This document shows positions 32,916-43,800 of a stretch of DNA of 64,000 nucleotides, one piece after another. The notes under the pieces were generated by a model that saw only the letters and a list, made by a program, of their open reading frames with translations, was not told where the DNA came from and did not search any database. Source of the stretch: Mucilaginibacter gossypii (GTDB lineage Bacteria; Bacteroidota; Bacteroidia; Sphingobacteriales; Sphingobacteriaceae); contig NZ_FNCG01000013.1 of assembly GCF_900100945.1 (NCBI RefSeq), positions 124,001 through 188,000 on the forward strand. The letters are read 5' to 3'. Numbering within the stretch: position 1 is the stretch's first letter; every line of letters starts with the position of its first letter. The translations under genes and the position numbers were made by a program.

Positions 32916-34757
32916 TTATTTCACCAGGGCAGGATCATACAATTTGCTATTGGCTTTTTGTAACAATTCAACAGGCATTTTAATAACCTTACGGTCATAA
33001 GTCATGAAGCCGTTCACTTCGCCCTCCACATCTGTTGTTTGTGTATATACTGCTGCCGAAAGACCAACCTTAATCAACTCCTGTAACCTGTCGGTAAAGG
33101 TTGAATATCTTTTAAACAGGTCGTCGCCGTTTTTGAAGTTTTGATACCCCCAGTTTTTGTTAGCCTGCCAGGTATGGCCGTCAACCGGCCAGCCCAAACC
33201 ACCAAACTCGCCAAGTACCACGGCTTTGGTTTTACCGAAAATCTCGGGACGTGGCATAGCAGGGTGCGGATAGTTATGCAAATCGACAATGTTACCGGTA
33301 TCGTAGAAGTTGCCACCGCTGGCACTGTTCACCAAACGTGATGGGTCTTTTTTCATCGTCCATTCGGTGATCTCCACGGTTTTAAACTGGCCCCATGCTT
33401 CGTTGAACGGTGTCCATACCACAATGCATGGGTAGTTGTATAATGAGTTCATGATTGCATTCCACTCTTTACGGTAGTAGCCTTCAGATTCCGGAGTACG
33501 CTGCTGATCGGTAGCGCCGTCAAGCACACCCGGGCGATTTTCCCAATGGTTACCTAAATCGCCGCTCGGCATATCCTGCCAAAGCAGCATACCTGTTTTA
33601 TCGCAGTAAGCATAGTAACGTGCAGGTTCAACTTTAATGTGCTTACGGATCATGTTAAAGCCCATTTCCTTAAGCTTATCAATATCAAAGCTCATGGCCT
33701 CATATGTTGGCGGGGTGTATAAACCATCAGGCCACCAACCCTGATCAAGCGGGCCATATTGAAATACAAATTTGTTGTTCAGCAACATACGCTGGATACC
33801 ATTAGCATCGGCACCAAGCGAAATTTTACGCATAGCAAAGTAGCTGCCTATTTCGTCAACCGCTTTGTTATTGCGGATAAGGGCAACTTTCAGGTCATAC
33901 AAAAACGGATCGGTAGTTGACCATAAGTGCTGATCTTTGATATCCAGCACGGCGGTTTCGCTGGCATCAATCGTTTTTTCGGATACAAGGGTTTTGCCGC
34001 TCCAGGCGCTGATCTTCAGTTTATCGCCCGGCTGGCTATTTGAAACTTCGGCAGATACCGATAGTGTGTGATCGTCAATGTTAGGGGTTTGTTTGGTGGC
34101 TTCAATGTGTGTTTTAGCTACACCTTCCAACCAAACGGTTTGCCAGATACCGGTAACAGGAGTGTACCAGATCCCTTCGGGCTTTTTAACTTGTTTACCA
34201 CGCGGCTGCGGACCATCGTCTGTTGGGTCCCATACGCTTACGGTAATTTCTTGCTTTGAACCGCCTTTTAACAAAGGGGTAATATTAAATGTAAAAGGAT
34301 CAAAGCCGCCTTCATGGATACCGGCGCTTTTTCCGTTTACAAATACTTCGGTACGCCAGTCAACCGCACCAAAATGCAGCAGTACGTCTTTACCTTTTAA
34401 TGTTTTGTTTAAGTTGATGGTGGTTTTATACCACAACATGCTATCCTTACCAACCGTTTTACCTACACCAGATAGCGCCGACTCGACCGCGAAAGGCACC
34501 AGGATCTTTCCTTCATATTTTGCAGGCCCTGTGGTTGCTTTAGGCACTATGACATAGTTCCATAAACCATTGAGGTTTTGCCAGTTGCCGCGTACCAATT
34601 GCGGGCGCGGATATTCGGGTAGGGGTGCCTTAGGGTCAACCTTTTCGGCCCAGGGGGTTGTGATCCTGTCTTTTATCAAATGCCATTCGCCTTGCTGTGC
34701 ATTGGCAGATAAATAGGTAGAAATAAAAAGAGACAGGCAAAGCGATAGTTTCTTCAT
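32916..34757 (-). CDS. Glycoside hydrolase family 2 (beta-galactosidase/glucuronidase-like)
   Basis: The 613-residue secreted enzyme (signal ending SANAQ) has the GH2 order: N-terminal sugar-binding sandwich (GNWQNLNGLWNYVI, LHFGAVDWRTEVFVNGKSAG), an Ig-like domain, and a TIM barrel with the acid/base Glu near residue 454 in WTPFNEAWGQ and the nucleophile Glu near 517 in VVLGEFGG. It belongs to the short GH2 type that lacks the extra C-terminal domains of LacZ. Beta-galactose removal would fit an arabinogalactan-like target, but glucuronidase activity is also possible. It is the first enzyme gene after the intra-operon terminator. Confidence 0.92.
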   Translation of the reverse strand: MKKLSLCLSLFISTYLSANAQQGEWHLIKDRITTPWAEKVDPKAPLPEYPRPQLVRGNWQNLNGLWNYVIVPKATTGPAKYEGKILVPFAVESALSGVGKTVGKDSMLWYKTTINLNKTLKGKDVLLHFGAVDWRTEVFVNGKSAGIHEGGFDPFTFNITPLLKGGSKQEITVSVWDPTDDGPQPRGKQVKKPEGIWYTPVTGIWQTVWLEGVAKTHIEATKQTPNIDDHTLSVSAEVSNSQPGDKLKISAWSGKTLVSEKTIDASETAVLDIKDQHLWSTTDPFLYDLKVALIRNNKAVDEIGSYFAMRKISLGADANGIQRMLLNNKFVFQYGPLDQGWWPDGLYTPPTYEAMSFDIDKLKEMGFNMIRKHIKVEPARYYAYCDKTGMLLWQDMPSGDLGNHWENRPGVLDGATDQQRTPESEGYYRKEWNAIMNSLYNYPCIVVWTPFNEAWGQFKTVEITEWTMKKDPSRLVNSASGGNFYDTGNIVDLHNYPHPAMPRPEIFGKTKAVVLGEFGGLGWPVDGHTWQANKNWGYQNFKNGDDLFKRYSTFTDRLQELIKVGLSAAVYTQTTDVEGEVNGFMTYDRKVIKMPVELLQKANSKLYDPALVK

Positions 34758-34809
34758 CAGTTAAATGGTGTGTAAGGATATTATGTTAATTTAAATTATG
34801 CAGGGATAT

Positions 34810-34840
34810 AAAAATGGCCCCCACCGCAACGGCAGGGGCC
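34810..34840 (-). terminator. Intrinsic terminator inside PUL1, between DUF3823 and GH2
   Basis: On the minus strand GGCCCC (34840-34835) pairs with GGGGCC (34821-34816), with an inner CCG-TTG-CGG helix, followed by ATTTTT (34815-34810). It lies 6 bases after the DUF3823 stop and would lower transcription of the enzymes relative to susCD. Confidence 0.85.
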
Positions 34841-34846
34841 GGTAAT

Positions 34847-35563
34847 TTATTGTATGGTTATTTTTGACACTGGTGAGAAAACAAGATCTTCAACACCGGC
34901 AATTTTTAAACCAATACGTGCAAATACATAATTCTGAGTAGGAGTTATAGTAGGCACGTCAAAGCTCAAACTCAGGTTGGTCATACTTGTAATGGCAGAA
35001 CCTGCAATTGATGGCGGATCGCCATCACCTATACGGTAACCACCTGACACAAACTGTGTTTTGTTAACATATAAATAAACACGATCGATGTTTTTTGCAT
35101 TAGCATCAGTGATTATTTTCTGTATATCAAAAGTAGCTGTTACTTTTCTGCCGGTTGCTGTAAACTTGGCATTTTGTACCAGGTAATAAGGGGTTACCTC
35201 AATATCAACTGTTTGGCTGCCTTTTAGGTTTACGGTTAAACTATCGCGGGTGCCGGCCGGTAACTCTTTCCACATAAAGGGGCCCTGGTTTGCAGGGATA
35301 GTGAATTTGTAGGTACCATCAAACAATAACTGCGCATAGTTACCATCGGGATCAAAGGTTCCCTGTATGGCCGATTTTGTTGCAAAACCTGGTTGATATA
35401 TTTGGTAAGGGACAGCGTTATACTCAACGTTTATAGCTTCTCCTTTGTAAACCAACCTGCCGCTCAGTCTTGATGTGGGCGCATCGTAATTGTCTTTCTT
35501 ACAGCCCGAGGCAGCAAGAAAAAGCCCGATTAAAATATGATGAAACTTGATTTTCATAAACAC
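34847..35563 (-). CDS. DUF3823 domain lipoprotein (SusE-position accessory)
   Basis: The 238-residue lipoprotein (signal then AASGC) fits DUF3823 in its order of parts: DAPTSRLSGRLVYKGEAI near the N-terminus, a transthyretin-like fold (residues about 30-115), IEVTPYYLVQNAKF in the middle and a second beta domain ending FSPVSKITIQ. In Bacteroidota this family sits directly after susD and is taken to be an outer-membrane surface glycan-binding or structural partner of SusCD. Here it follows susD by 13 bases. Binding specificity is not predictable. The start may be the Met two codons inside (MKIKFHH). Confidence 0.87.
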   Translation of the reverse strand: MFMKIKFHHILIGLFLAASGCKKDNYDAPTSRLSGRLVYKGEAINVEYNAVPYQIYQPGFATKSAIQGTFDPDGNYAQLLFDGTYKFTIPANQGPFMWKELPAGTRDSLTVNLKGSQTVDIEVTPYYLVQNAKFTATGRKVTATFDIQKIITDANAKNIDRVYLYVNKTQFVSGGYRIGDGDPPSIAGSAITSMTNLSLSFDVPTITPTQNYVFARIGLKIAGVEDLVFSPVSKITIQ

Positions 35564-35576
35564 TTTTCTTTAACTC

Positions 35577-37472
35577 TTATTGATTTGGTTGTTTAACAAT
35601 TTTCGGGTTTGCTGCTATAACATCGTCACCAATGCGTGAATAGTAGTTACCCAACAGGAACCTGTTTGAACCTGTAACCGGCGATGGTTTTGTTTCCTTA
35701 AATATCCACTTTCCGTTGTTAACATCACCAGGATTATAATATTTATATGGCCACAAGCCAAATGGTTGCGTACTACGTTTAGTTGCCTTACCAATATTAG
35801 TAACCAAGTCAGCAACTGACATTGAGTTACCATCCCAAACGGCATCAGCAATTCTCCAGCGTTTCATATCAAATAAAGTATGACCTTCAAAAGCAAGTTC
35901 AACACGGCGCTCATGAACAATACGGTCAAAATAATTAGCTGCGGTAAGCACCAATGGAGTAGTAAGGCCAGCCCTTACACGCACTTGGTTTAAGTAGCCT
36001 GAAGCCTCTGCATAATTACCTAATTCGGCATCTGCTTCGGCAGCGTTCAGCAATACTTCGGCGTAGCGGTAACGGATAAAGTTAACATCACTACCACGGC
36101 CACGGCGACCAGAACCTACAGTTGGATCAAGGTATTTGCGGATATAAAAACCGGTTTGAGTACGGAATTCTGCGCCGTTAACCGGGCCATCTTTACCTAC
36201 AACCTGTACTTTACCCAAGCCCGGAACATCCTGTGTAATAGTAGCATCGCTGCTTGATATAACAGTACCGTTACCTAATTGATAACCTGCATATACCTCG
36301 GTACGTTTACCTTTAAACAATCCATTAGGCAATAATACAGTACCGGCAAGCCTTGCATCCCTGCCAGCAAACATATCTAACTGATCGGTATAGTAAATAG
36401 GGTTACCTGATCCGTCTTTAGTTGCCATTGGGGCATAAGTATTGTCAAGCTTTTCAAATGCCTCAACCAGGTTTAATGACGGGTTTAACCTGCCTGCGTC
36501 CAAACCTTCGTCTGAAATTGAGAAAGGTTGGTCGTTGGTGGTGAAGCCGTGTGTTTTACCACCGTTGGCCTTGAAATCCTCAACCCAGATGGACTCCGAG
36601 CTGCTTTTATCAAGGAACAAGTTGGCAAAGTTATCGCTTAAATCAGGTAATTGTTTGTAAAGCGAATAATTACCAGCTGTGCCAGATATAATCTCTTTAG
36701 CAGCAGCAAGCGCTTTAGTGTAATAACCGGTAGCAGCACTGGCCGGGATACCTACTTCTCCGCCAGGCAATGAAACCTGAGGTGTTGTGGCACCATACTT
36801 AGCTATTGAAGCAGCATATAAAGCAGCCCTTGATTCCATAGCCAATACAGCAGCAGGGGTAGCCCTTGATTTTTCAGAAACGTTAACCGGTAATAAACCT
36901 TTTATTGCTTCTGCCTCGCTGATGATAAAGTCATAAACTTCCGACTCTTTTGCACGTGGGATCTGTAAAGCTTCAACGTTGCCAGAGAAATCGTAGTTAA
37001 GCGATTTGGTGATCAATGGAACCCCGCCCATTCTTTTTACCAGCTCAAAGTAATACTGAGCGCGTAAAAAACGGCCTTCGGCAATAAACTGGTTTTTCTG
37101 TGCATCTGTTAACTTGGTAGCGGCAGTAGCGCGCTCAATAAATAAGTTCAGATCACGAACATATTTATAATCCCATGTACCCCATGAGCCAAAATCCCAG
37201 CCTGTACGCTGTACTATATAATAGCTGCCATTTTCTGAAGGGAACGATTCGCTGAAATCAGCAAATGATGCCCAGCCGTTATCCAGGCCAGAAAAATCAT
37301 AAACACGGTTATATAGGTCAGCAAGAATGGAAAGTACAAGGTTAGGGTCGGAGAATGCGACATCTGAAGTTACCACCTGCTTGGGCGGTACATCCAAAAA
37401 GGCACTGTCTTTTTTGCAGGCACCTGTAACTAACAGGAGTGCAAATGTTGATATAATGGTTGTTTTTTTCAT
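35577..37472 (-). CDS. SusD/RagB-family outer-membrane glycan-binding lipoprotein
   Basis: This is a 631-residue lipoprotein (lipobox TGAC, Cys19, followed by KKDSAFLDVPPKQ). It has the SusD N-terminal TPR-rich part (AEGRFLRAQYYFELVKRMGGVPLITK) and the C-terminal RagB/SusD domain (RYRYAEVLLNAAEADAELGN, NQVRVRAGLTTP, ERRVELAFEGHTLFDMKRWR). SusD proteins cap the SusC channel and capture oligosaccharide at the cell surface. It is 23 bases downstream of susC in the same operon. Length is in the upper-normal range. Ligand specificity cannot be read from sequence, but the enzyme neighbours suggest an arabinose-rich plant glycan. Confidence 0.97.
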   Translation of the reverse strand: MKKTTIISTFALLLVTGACKKDSAFLDVPPKQVVTSDVAFSDPNLVLSILADLYNRVYDFSGLDNGWASFADFSESFPSENGSYYIVQRTGWDFGSWGTWDYKYVRDLNLFIERATAATKLTDAQKNQFIAEGRFLRAQYYFELVKRMGGVPLITKSLNYDFSGNVEALQIPRAKESEVYDFIISEAEAIKGLLPVNVSEKSRATPAAVLAMESRAALYAASIAKYGATTPQVSLPGGEVGIPASAATGYYTKALAAAKEIISGTAGNYSLYKQLPDLSDNFANLFLDKSSSESIWVEDFKANGGKTHGFTTNDQPFSISDEGLDAGRLNPSLNLVEAFEKLDNTYAPMATKDGSGNPIYYTDQLDMFAGRDARLAGTVLLPNGLFKGKRTEVYAGYQLGNGTVISSSDATITQDVPGLGKVQVVGKDGPVNGAEFRTQTGFYIRKYLDPTVGSGRRGRGSDVNFIRYRYAEVLLNAAEADAELGNYAEASGYLNQVRVRAGLTTPLVLTAANYFDRIVHERRVELAFEGHTLFDMKRWRIADAVWDGNSMSVADLVTNIGKATKRSTQPFGLWPYKYYNPGDVNNGKWIFKETKPSPVTGSNRFLLGNYYSRIGDDVIAANPKIVKQPNQ

Positions 37473-37495
37473 TTGGTTTAAACTTGAGGAATCAA

Positions 37496-40400
37496 TTAAA
37501 AGGTTAAATTAACACCAAAGTTGAGCACCTTGCTCTGTGGGAATTGTAACCCGTTATCATCCGTTGTTTCAGGGTCAACGCCAAACTGTTTCAGGTTATC
37601 AAACGAGAACATGTTGTAGGCGTTAACATAAAAACGCGCTCTCTTGATCTTCACTTTTGCCAGCAGTTGGGTAGGTAATGAATAACCTAACTCCAATGTA
37701 CGCACCCTCAGGTATTTTACACTGTGCAGCCAAAAAGTTGAGTTACGATCATAGTCACTGTTGGTAGTACCCGGGTTAACCCTGTTGGCAGGATATTTAC
37801 CCGGCACCCACGCACTGTTTATATCAAACGGATCTGTACGGTGGTACCTGTCTTCAAATATGGTATTCAGGTTTCCATTGTTTTGGAAAGCCCACCTTGT
37901 TTCCCAGTTCTGGAACCAGGTATAGCCTGCACCGCCTGAAAAATCTGCATGAAAATCAAAGCCATGATAGGCAGCGCCCAATGTTAAACCAAAGTTGATA
38001 TTTGGCTGTTTACCATAACCGTAACCAATAGGACGTGTATCATAACCGTCAATTTTACCGTCGCCGTTCCAGTCTTTATACATTAAATCTCCCGGAAGCA
38101 TTGTCCTGTTACCCTGACCATCGTTATTGATTTTGTAATTGTTAATCTGTTCGATTGATGAGAACTGACCAACAACTGTATAACCCCAATCGATATTAGC
38201 GTAACGGTTTATCGCCGAGCCAAAATATTGCTCTAATGAGTTACCAAAATATTCGTTCCTGAATATTGATTTCTGACGGGAGTAAGAAATGTTGCCACCG
38301 ATGTTATAGCTTACTTTTCCAATCCTGTCGTTCCAGTTCAACGAAAACTCACCACCTGATTGTGAATCACTGCTTGAGTTTTCTGCAGGTAATGTATAAC
38401 CTACTTCCAGCGGCAACACCAATTTAGATGGCGGGCCAGCCAAGCCAGTACGTTTACGGTAGAAATAATCAACAACACCACTCAACCTGTTGTTAAGCAT
38501 GGTGAAATCCATACCCACATCGGTCATTTTACTTTTTGACCATGAAATATTGGTTGTTACCAAACCTTTATCAGTTGAAGTAACGATAGCATTACCGTCA
38601 ATAATAGCGGTACCTGCGTTATAGTTGTAACCCGGCAGGTAAGCATACGGGGTTACGATCGGGTTATTAGCGTTATTAGGATCGCGGTCATCACCCAATA
38701 CACCATACGATGCACGGATTTTCAAATCGTTCAGGAAGCTGTTTTCACCAAGAAGCTTCTTCATGAAACCTTCCTGGGTAATACGCCAACCGATAGATCC
38801 ACCGGGGAAGTAACCTACGCGTTTATCAGGAGCAAACAGGTACGAAGCATCCCTTCTGCCAGATAATTGCAGATAATATTTGTTATCGTAGTTATAATCA
38901 ATTCGGCCGATATAACCTGTACGGGCTTCTTTGTTGTCGCTGTCCTGGTACTGATCTGCGGTTGGGAAGTAAATAAGCGGCAGGTTGTTTGATACCGGTG
39001 AAGCGTGGATCCAGTTACGCAGGTGCTGTAGCTCAATACGTTCAGAAACAAACGTAGCACCTATGGTGTGTTTACCAAAAGTATTGTTGTAGTTAATTTG
39101 CCATTGGTAAGTTTTAGCAAATTCTTTTTTCTGTTCACGTTCGCGCCAAGGGTTGGTACTACCACCGGTTACATCATAAGTATCAGTTGCAGGGCGGTAA
39201 GTATACGCGTTATAAGTATATTCCTGGTTATTTAACAAATAATCAGCAATATAATATGAGTACAAACCTTTTACCAATAAGCCTTTAACACCAGGCACCT
39301 GGTATTCCGCACCAAAATTGGTTTGTAAAACGCGCCAATCACTGTGATATAAACCCGATAGCTTTTTGTTAAGGAAAGCATAGTTTGACTCGGTGTGACC
39401 GATATCATTCAAGTAAGCCGGATTATCGTTAGCATAAGGGCGCTCAAGCGGCGTATTTCTTAAAACGGCAAAGCGGGCAAGGAAGTAATCATCACCTCCC
39501 GGTACGCCAGGATTTTCGCGGGTTTCGATACGGCCGTTAACGTCCATGCTTACCTTTAAACCGTTGGCTACTTTCAGCGATATGTTAGATTGAATATTTG
39601 AACGATTAAAAAGGTATTCTTTACCTAACTGAGAGTTTTGATGCAGGTTAGTTGCCGATACATAGTAGTTTAATTTATCGGTACCACCGGTAAAGTTAAT
39701 ATTGGCTGAGTTTTGAGGGGCATTATTATTGGCTTTCAAAACATAATCGCGCCAGTTAAAGCTTTGGTAACCTTTTTCGGTACCGGCTTTATATTTGTCA
39801 AGATCGGCCTGGGTAATAGTAGTTGAACCGTTGCTGTTAACCTGTGCATCAGCTAAATAACGCATGTAATCATACGAATTGGTCAATACGTTAGGGAAAC
39901 GATAAAAATTTTGGTAACCGGTATAGGCATCGATGTTGATCCTTGATTCGCCCGAACCTTTTTTGGTTGTTACCACAACAACACCGTTTGCCGCACGTAC
40001 ACCGTAAATTGCAGCAGATGCGTCTTTTAGTACCGCGATGCTTTCTACGTCGTTAGGGGCAAGGTTGTTAAATTGACCCTCGTCCTGCTGGATACCATCA
40101 ATTACGAATAGAGGCGCGCCCATATTACGGATCTGGATGGCGGCGCTGGCACCCGGCCTGCCTTCTGACTGCCTGAAGGTTACACCCGGAATTTTACCGG
40201 CAAGCGTGGTACTAACCGTTGAACCCGCGTGCACACGATCAATATCCTTACTGGTTACACTGGAGATAGCACCTGTAATAGAGGCTTTTTTCTGCGATCC
40301 ATAGCCGGTAACAACAACTTCCTGTAAGGAAGAATTTGTTTCGCGAAGCCGAACTTTCAATGTTGTTCTGCCTTGCAGGGCAATCTCCTGTTTGACGAAC

Positions 40401-40705
40401 CCGATGTAAGTAAACGTTAATGTACTGTTTGCATTAGGTACATTGATTGAAAAGTTACCCTGCGCATCTGTCGTTGTTCCACCCTGCGTGCCTTGCACCC
40501 TTACCGCTACGCCTGTCAGGGCCAGGCCGGTGGTGTCTGTCACGTTACCTGTAACCTTAATTTTATTTTGTGCGGATGCACTAAATGAAAAAAGGAAACC
40601 GGTCATGATGAAAAAAGCGATTAGCATTACTTTGGGGCTCCATTTACTGGGCGGCCACTGCACATGAGGGTTCCCCCCATGCCTGAGTAGTAAAAATTTT
40701 CTCAT
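37496..40705 (-). CDS. SusC/RagA-family TonB-dependent transporter
   Basis: The 1069-residue protein has a signal region with its hydrophobic stretch near residues 25-46, a carboxypeptidase-regulatory-like domain (VTGNVTDTTGLALTGVAVRV), a plug domain (QEVVVTGYGSQKKASITGAI; VFVIDG-type PLFVIDGIQ; DASAAIYGVRAANGVVVVTT) and a beta-barrel ending in LNFGVNLTF. It imports oligosaccharides across the outer membrane using TonB energy together with SusD. It heads the minus-strand PUL1 operon and is divergent from an HTCS regulator that probably controls it. No TAnnTTTG box is obvious in the 85 bases upstream, as expected if activation is regulator-dependent. Confidence 0.97.
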   Translation of the reverse strand: MRKFLLLRHGGNPHVQWPPSKWSPKVMLIAFFIMTGFLFSFSASAQNKIKVTGNVTDTTGLALTGVAVRVQGTQGGTTTDAQGNFSINVPNANSTLTFTYIGFVKQEIALQGRTTLKVRLRETNSSLQEVVVTGYGSQKKASITGAISSVTSKDIDRVHAGSTVSTTLAGKIPGVTFRQSEGRPGASAAIQIRNMGAPLFVIDGIQQDEGQFNNLAPNDVESIAVLKDASAAIYGVRAANGVVVVTTKKGSGESRINIDAYTGYQNFYRFPNVLTNSYDYMRYLADAQVNSNGSTTITQADLDKYKAGTEKGYQSFNWRDYVLKANNNAPQNSANINFTGGTDKLNYYVSATNLHQNSQLGKEYLFNRSNIQSNISLKVANGLKVSMDVNGRIETRENPGVPGGDDYFLARFAVLRNTPLERPYANDNPAYLNDIGHTESNYAFLNKKLSGLYHSDWRVLQTNFGAEYQVPGVKGLLVKGLYSYYIADYLLNNQEYTYNAYTYRPATDTYDVTGGSTNPWREREQKKEFAKTYQWQINYNNTFGKHTIGATFVSERIELQHLRNWIHASPVSNNLPLIYFPTADQYQDSDNKEARTGYIGRIDYNYDNKYYLQLSGRRDASYLFAPDKRVGYFPGGSIGWRITQEGFMKKLLGENSFLNDLKIRASYGVLGDDRDPNNANNPIVTPYAYLPGYNYNAGTAIIDGNAIVTSTDKGLVTTNISWSKSKMTDVGMDFTMLNNRLSGVVDYFYRKRTGLAGPPSKLVLPLEVGYTLPAENSSSDSQSGGEFSLNWNDRIGKVSYNIGGNISYSRQKSIFRNEYFGNSLEQYFGSAINRYANIDWGYTVVGQFSSIEQINNYKINNDGQGNRTMLPGDLMYKDWNGDGKIDGYDTRPIGYGYGKQPNINFGLTLGAAYHGFDFHADFSGGAGYTWFQNWETRWAFQNNGNLNTIFEDRYHRTDPFDINSAWVPGKYPANRVNPGTTNSDYDRNSTFWLHSVKYLRVRTLELGYSLPTQLLAKVKIKRARFYVNAYNMFSFDNLKQFGVDPETTDDNGLQFPQSKVLNFGVNLTF

Positions 40706-40875
40706 AAATGATCTATTAATTGGTTAAGTTTTGATTTTAAAAATGTACAATTGACATATCTAAAATCATGTTGTAAAGAAAAAGGATTTTGGGCCCGGCG
40801 CTTAACCAAATCATATCAATACTTAGTCAAAAAGTATCAATTTTCGGGAGAAGGGAAACGCTGCAACAGATTGGT

Positions 40876-40883
40876 TATATTTG
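40876..40883 (+). promoter_or_regulatory. TAnnTTTG promoter box of the PUL1 HTCS
   Basis: TATATTTG is an exact -7 match. Because it lies inside the longer reading frame that opens at 40789, it argues that translation begins downstream of about 40890, at the TTG at 40900. Confidence 0.6.
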
Positions 40884-40899
40884 CGTTAAGCTGATTATT

Positions 40900-43800
40900 T
40901 TGAAACCACTATACATATTTCTATTATTTTTTACAGTATCATTCGGTATTTGCAATGCGCAGACCTACTACTTCAAGCATTACCAGGTTGAGCATGGGTT
41001 ATCGCATAATACTGTCTACTGCAGCATGCAGGATAGGCGCGGCTTTTTGTGGTTTGGCACTAAAGACGGCCTTAACCGTTTTGATGGTTACACCTTTAAA
41101 ACGTTCAGACATAACCCCGCGAATAAAAGCACCATCTCCAACAATATGGTGCATACCCTGTGCCTTGATAAAGAAGGTACACTTTGGATAGGTACCGACG
41201 AGGGCCTTGATAAGTATGATCCCCTGTCCGAAACATTTACACATATCAATACAGCAAACATTAACGGTGTGCGCAGTATCACCTTTGATGAACATGATAA
41301 TTGCTGGTTTGTGGCCGGAGCTTCATTAATAAGATATAACACTAAAACCGGCGAAAGAATAGATTACTGGCCTTCGCAGCATTTTGAGGCTACGTCTGTA
41401 GTTATCATTAATGGTACAGTGTGGGCATCTTCGTCAACGGGCGCAGTGGAGAAACTGGACCAGGCGAGCCGCACTTTTACCGCTTACAACGTATTTAAGC
41501 CAACTGATAAAGTGACTTCAAAGTTTATTGAGAAGATTTATTATGCCGGTAACAACAAAATATTTGTAGGTACCAATAGCCATGGTTTTAAGGAGTTTGA
41601 TGTTGAAACCTATACCTATAAAGACCTGCTTAACTACAATCCCGATAAAACGGCTGTTTATGTACGCGATTTTTTAAAATACAGCGACACTGAATACTGG
41701 ATAGCCACTGAATCGGGCGTATTTATTTATGACTCGGTAAAGGGCACATTCCTTAATCTCAGAAAGCATTTCAATGATCCTTACTCTATATCGGATAATG
41801 CCGTTTATTGCCTCTGGAAAGATTCGGAAGGCGGTGTTTGGGCTGGTACTTACTTTGGCGGCCTCAATTATTACCCTAAACAGTATTCAACCTTTAACAA
41901 ATTTTACCCTGACACTGAGCCAAATTCCCTTAAAGGAAACGTGGTGCGTGAAATTACTAAAGACATATACGGCAACCTGTGGATGGGGACCGAAGACAAC
42001 GGATTAAACAAATTGGCTCCGGATAATACCTGGACGCATTATACCCCCGGCGGAAGCGCCAGCATCTCCAATACCAACATCCACGGTATATTAGCCTTAG
42101 GCAATGAACTGTTTATAGGCACTTTTGAACGGGGACTGGATATCATGAACATTAAAACCGGCAAGGTTGAACGCGTTTACCTGGCCGGTAACCGAAATAA
42201 TGATCTCAAAAGCAACTTTATAATTTGCTTTTGCAAAACCCGCGGCGGGCTCATTTTTGTTGGTACTACCCGTGGCATTTACAGGTATAACCTGGCAAGC
42301 AAGGATTTTACCCTGATAGATAAATTGCCCCCATATGATTTCATTTACGCCATAACCGAAGACCATATGGGTAAAATATGGGTTGGCACGGTAAGGGATG
42401 GTATTTACTGTTACAATCCGGCAAACAACACAAGCACTAAACTAAACTATCGGTACCCCGTTAAAAACGTGCTTAACACCACCACGGTTAACGGTGTTTT
42501 TGAGGACAGCAACCATAAATTATGGTTTGCTACCGAAGGTTTGGGTTTATGGAGATACGATCCCGACACCGATAGCTATAAGTTTTATGACACCAATAAC
42601 GGCTTTCCGAGTAATTACATTTTCAGGCTTGAAGAAGACAGCCATAAAAATCTATGGATCAGCACTACCCGGGGGCTGGTTTGCTTTAATGATAATACCG
42701 GAAGCATCAAAATTTATACAAAAGCCAACGGTTTGTTGAGTGACCAGTTTAACTACAACTCGTCTTTTAAAGATGCCGACGGTACCATGTATTTTGGTTG
42801 TGTACGTGGTATGGTTAGCTTTAACCCTGCCAGTTTTAAGCAAAATTACTTTGTAGCCCCGGTTTATATAACCGGGTTCCAGGTGCACAATAAAGAGATC
42901 TCTGTTAATGGTGCCGATTCACTATTAAAACAATCTATCATAACCACAAAAAAGATCAACCTTAATTATAACCAATCCTCATTTAGTATTGATTTCGCTG
43001 CGCTGAGCTTTCCATCGCCCGAAATGACCCAATATAAATACACGATGAAAGGTTTGGATAAAGGCTGGACCGAGCTTAAACGCAACCGAAAAGTTTACTT
43101 TACGCAACTGCAGCCCGGTCATTATACCTTTGTAGTAAAAGCGGCAAACAATAACGGCACCTGGACCCAAAAAGAAACAAGTATTGAAATTGATATAGCG
43201 CCACCTTTTTGGGAAAGCGTTTGGGCATACATTGCTTACTGCCTGTTGTTTTTACTAACAGGTTACTACCTGCTCAGAAGCTATCACCGTAAAACCCGCG
43301 AGAAAAACAAACGTATTATCGAAACCCTTGAAAACGACAAGGAGAAGCAGATCTATAATGCCAAGATCGAATTTTTCACTAATGTGGCCCATGAAATCCG
43401 TACACCTTTAACGCTTATTAAAGGGCCAATGGAAAAAGTGATCAGGCGTGCGGAGCAAGTCCCGGATATTCAGAACAACCTGAAGATCATGGAAAAGAAT
43501 ACCAACCGGCTGCTTGATCTTACTAACCAATTGCTCGACTTCAGAAAAACCGAAACCAATGGCTTCAGCCTAAGCTTTGTTAAAACCGATATTATGGATC
43601 TGCTTGCCGATACCTTTTTGCGGTTTAAACCTATGGCCGAACAAAAGAACCTCAGCTATACCTTTATACATCCGGTTAAAACGGTGTATGCTTATGTTGA
43701 TATTGAGGCATTCACCAAAATTATAAGTAACCTCATCAACAACGCTATTAAATACAGTACATCGGTTGTAGAGATCGAACTGCTCGATCATGCGGAAAAC

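Noticed and set aside
40789..40899. N-terminal extension of the PUL1 HTCS
   Set aside because: It contains an exact promoter box (TATATTTG) and places the signal peptide internally.
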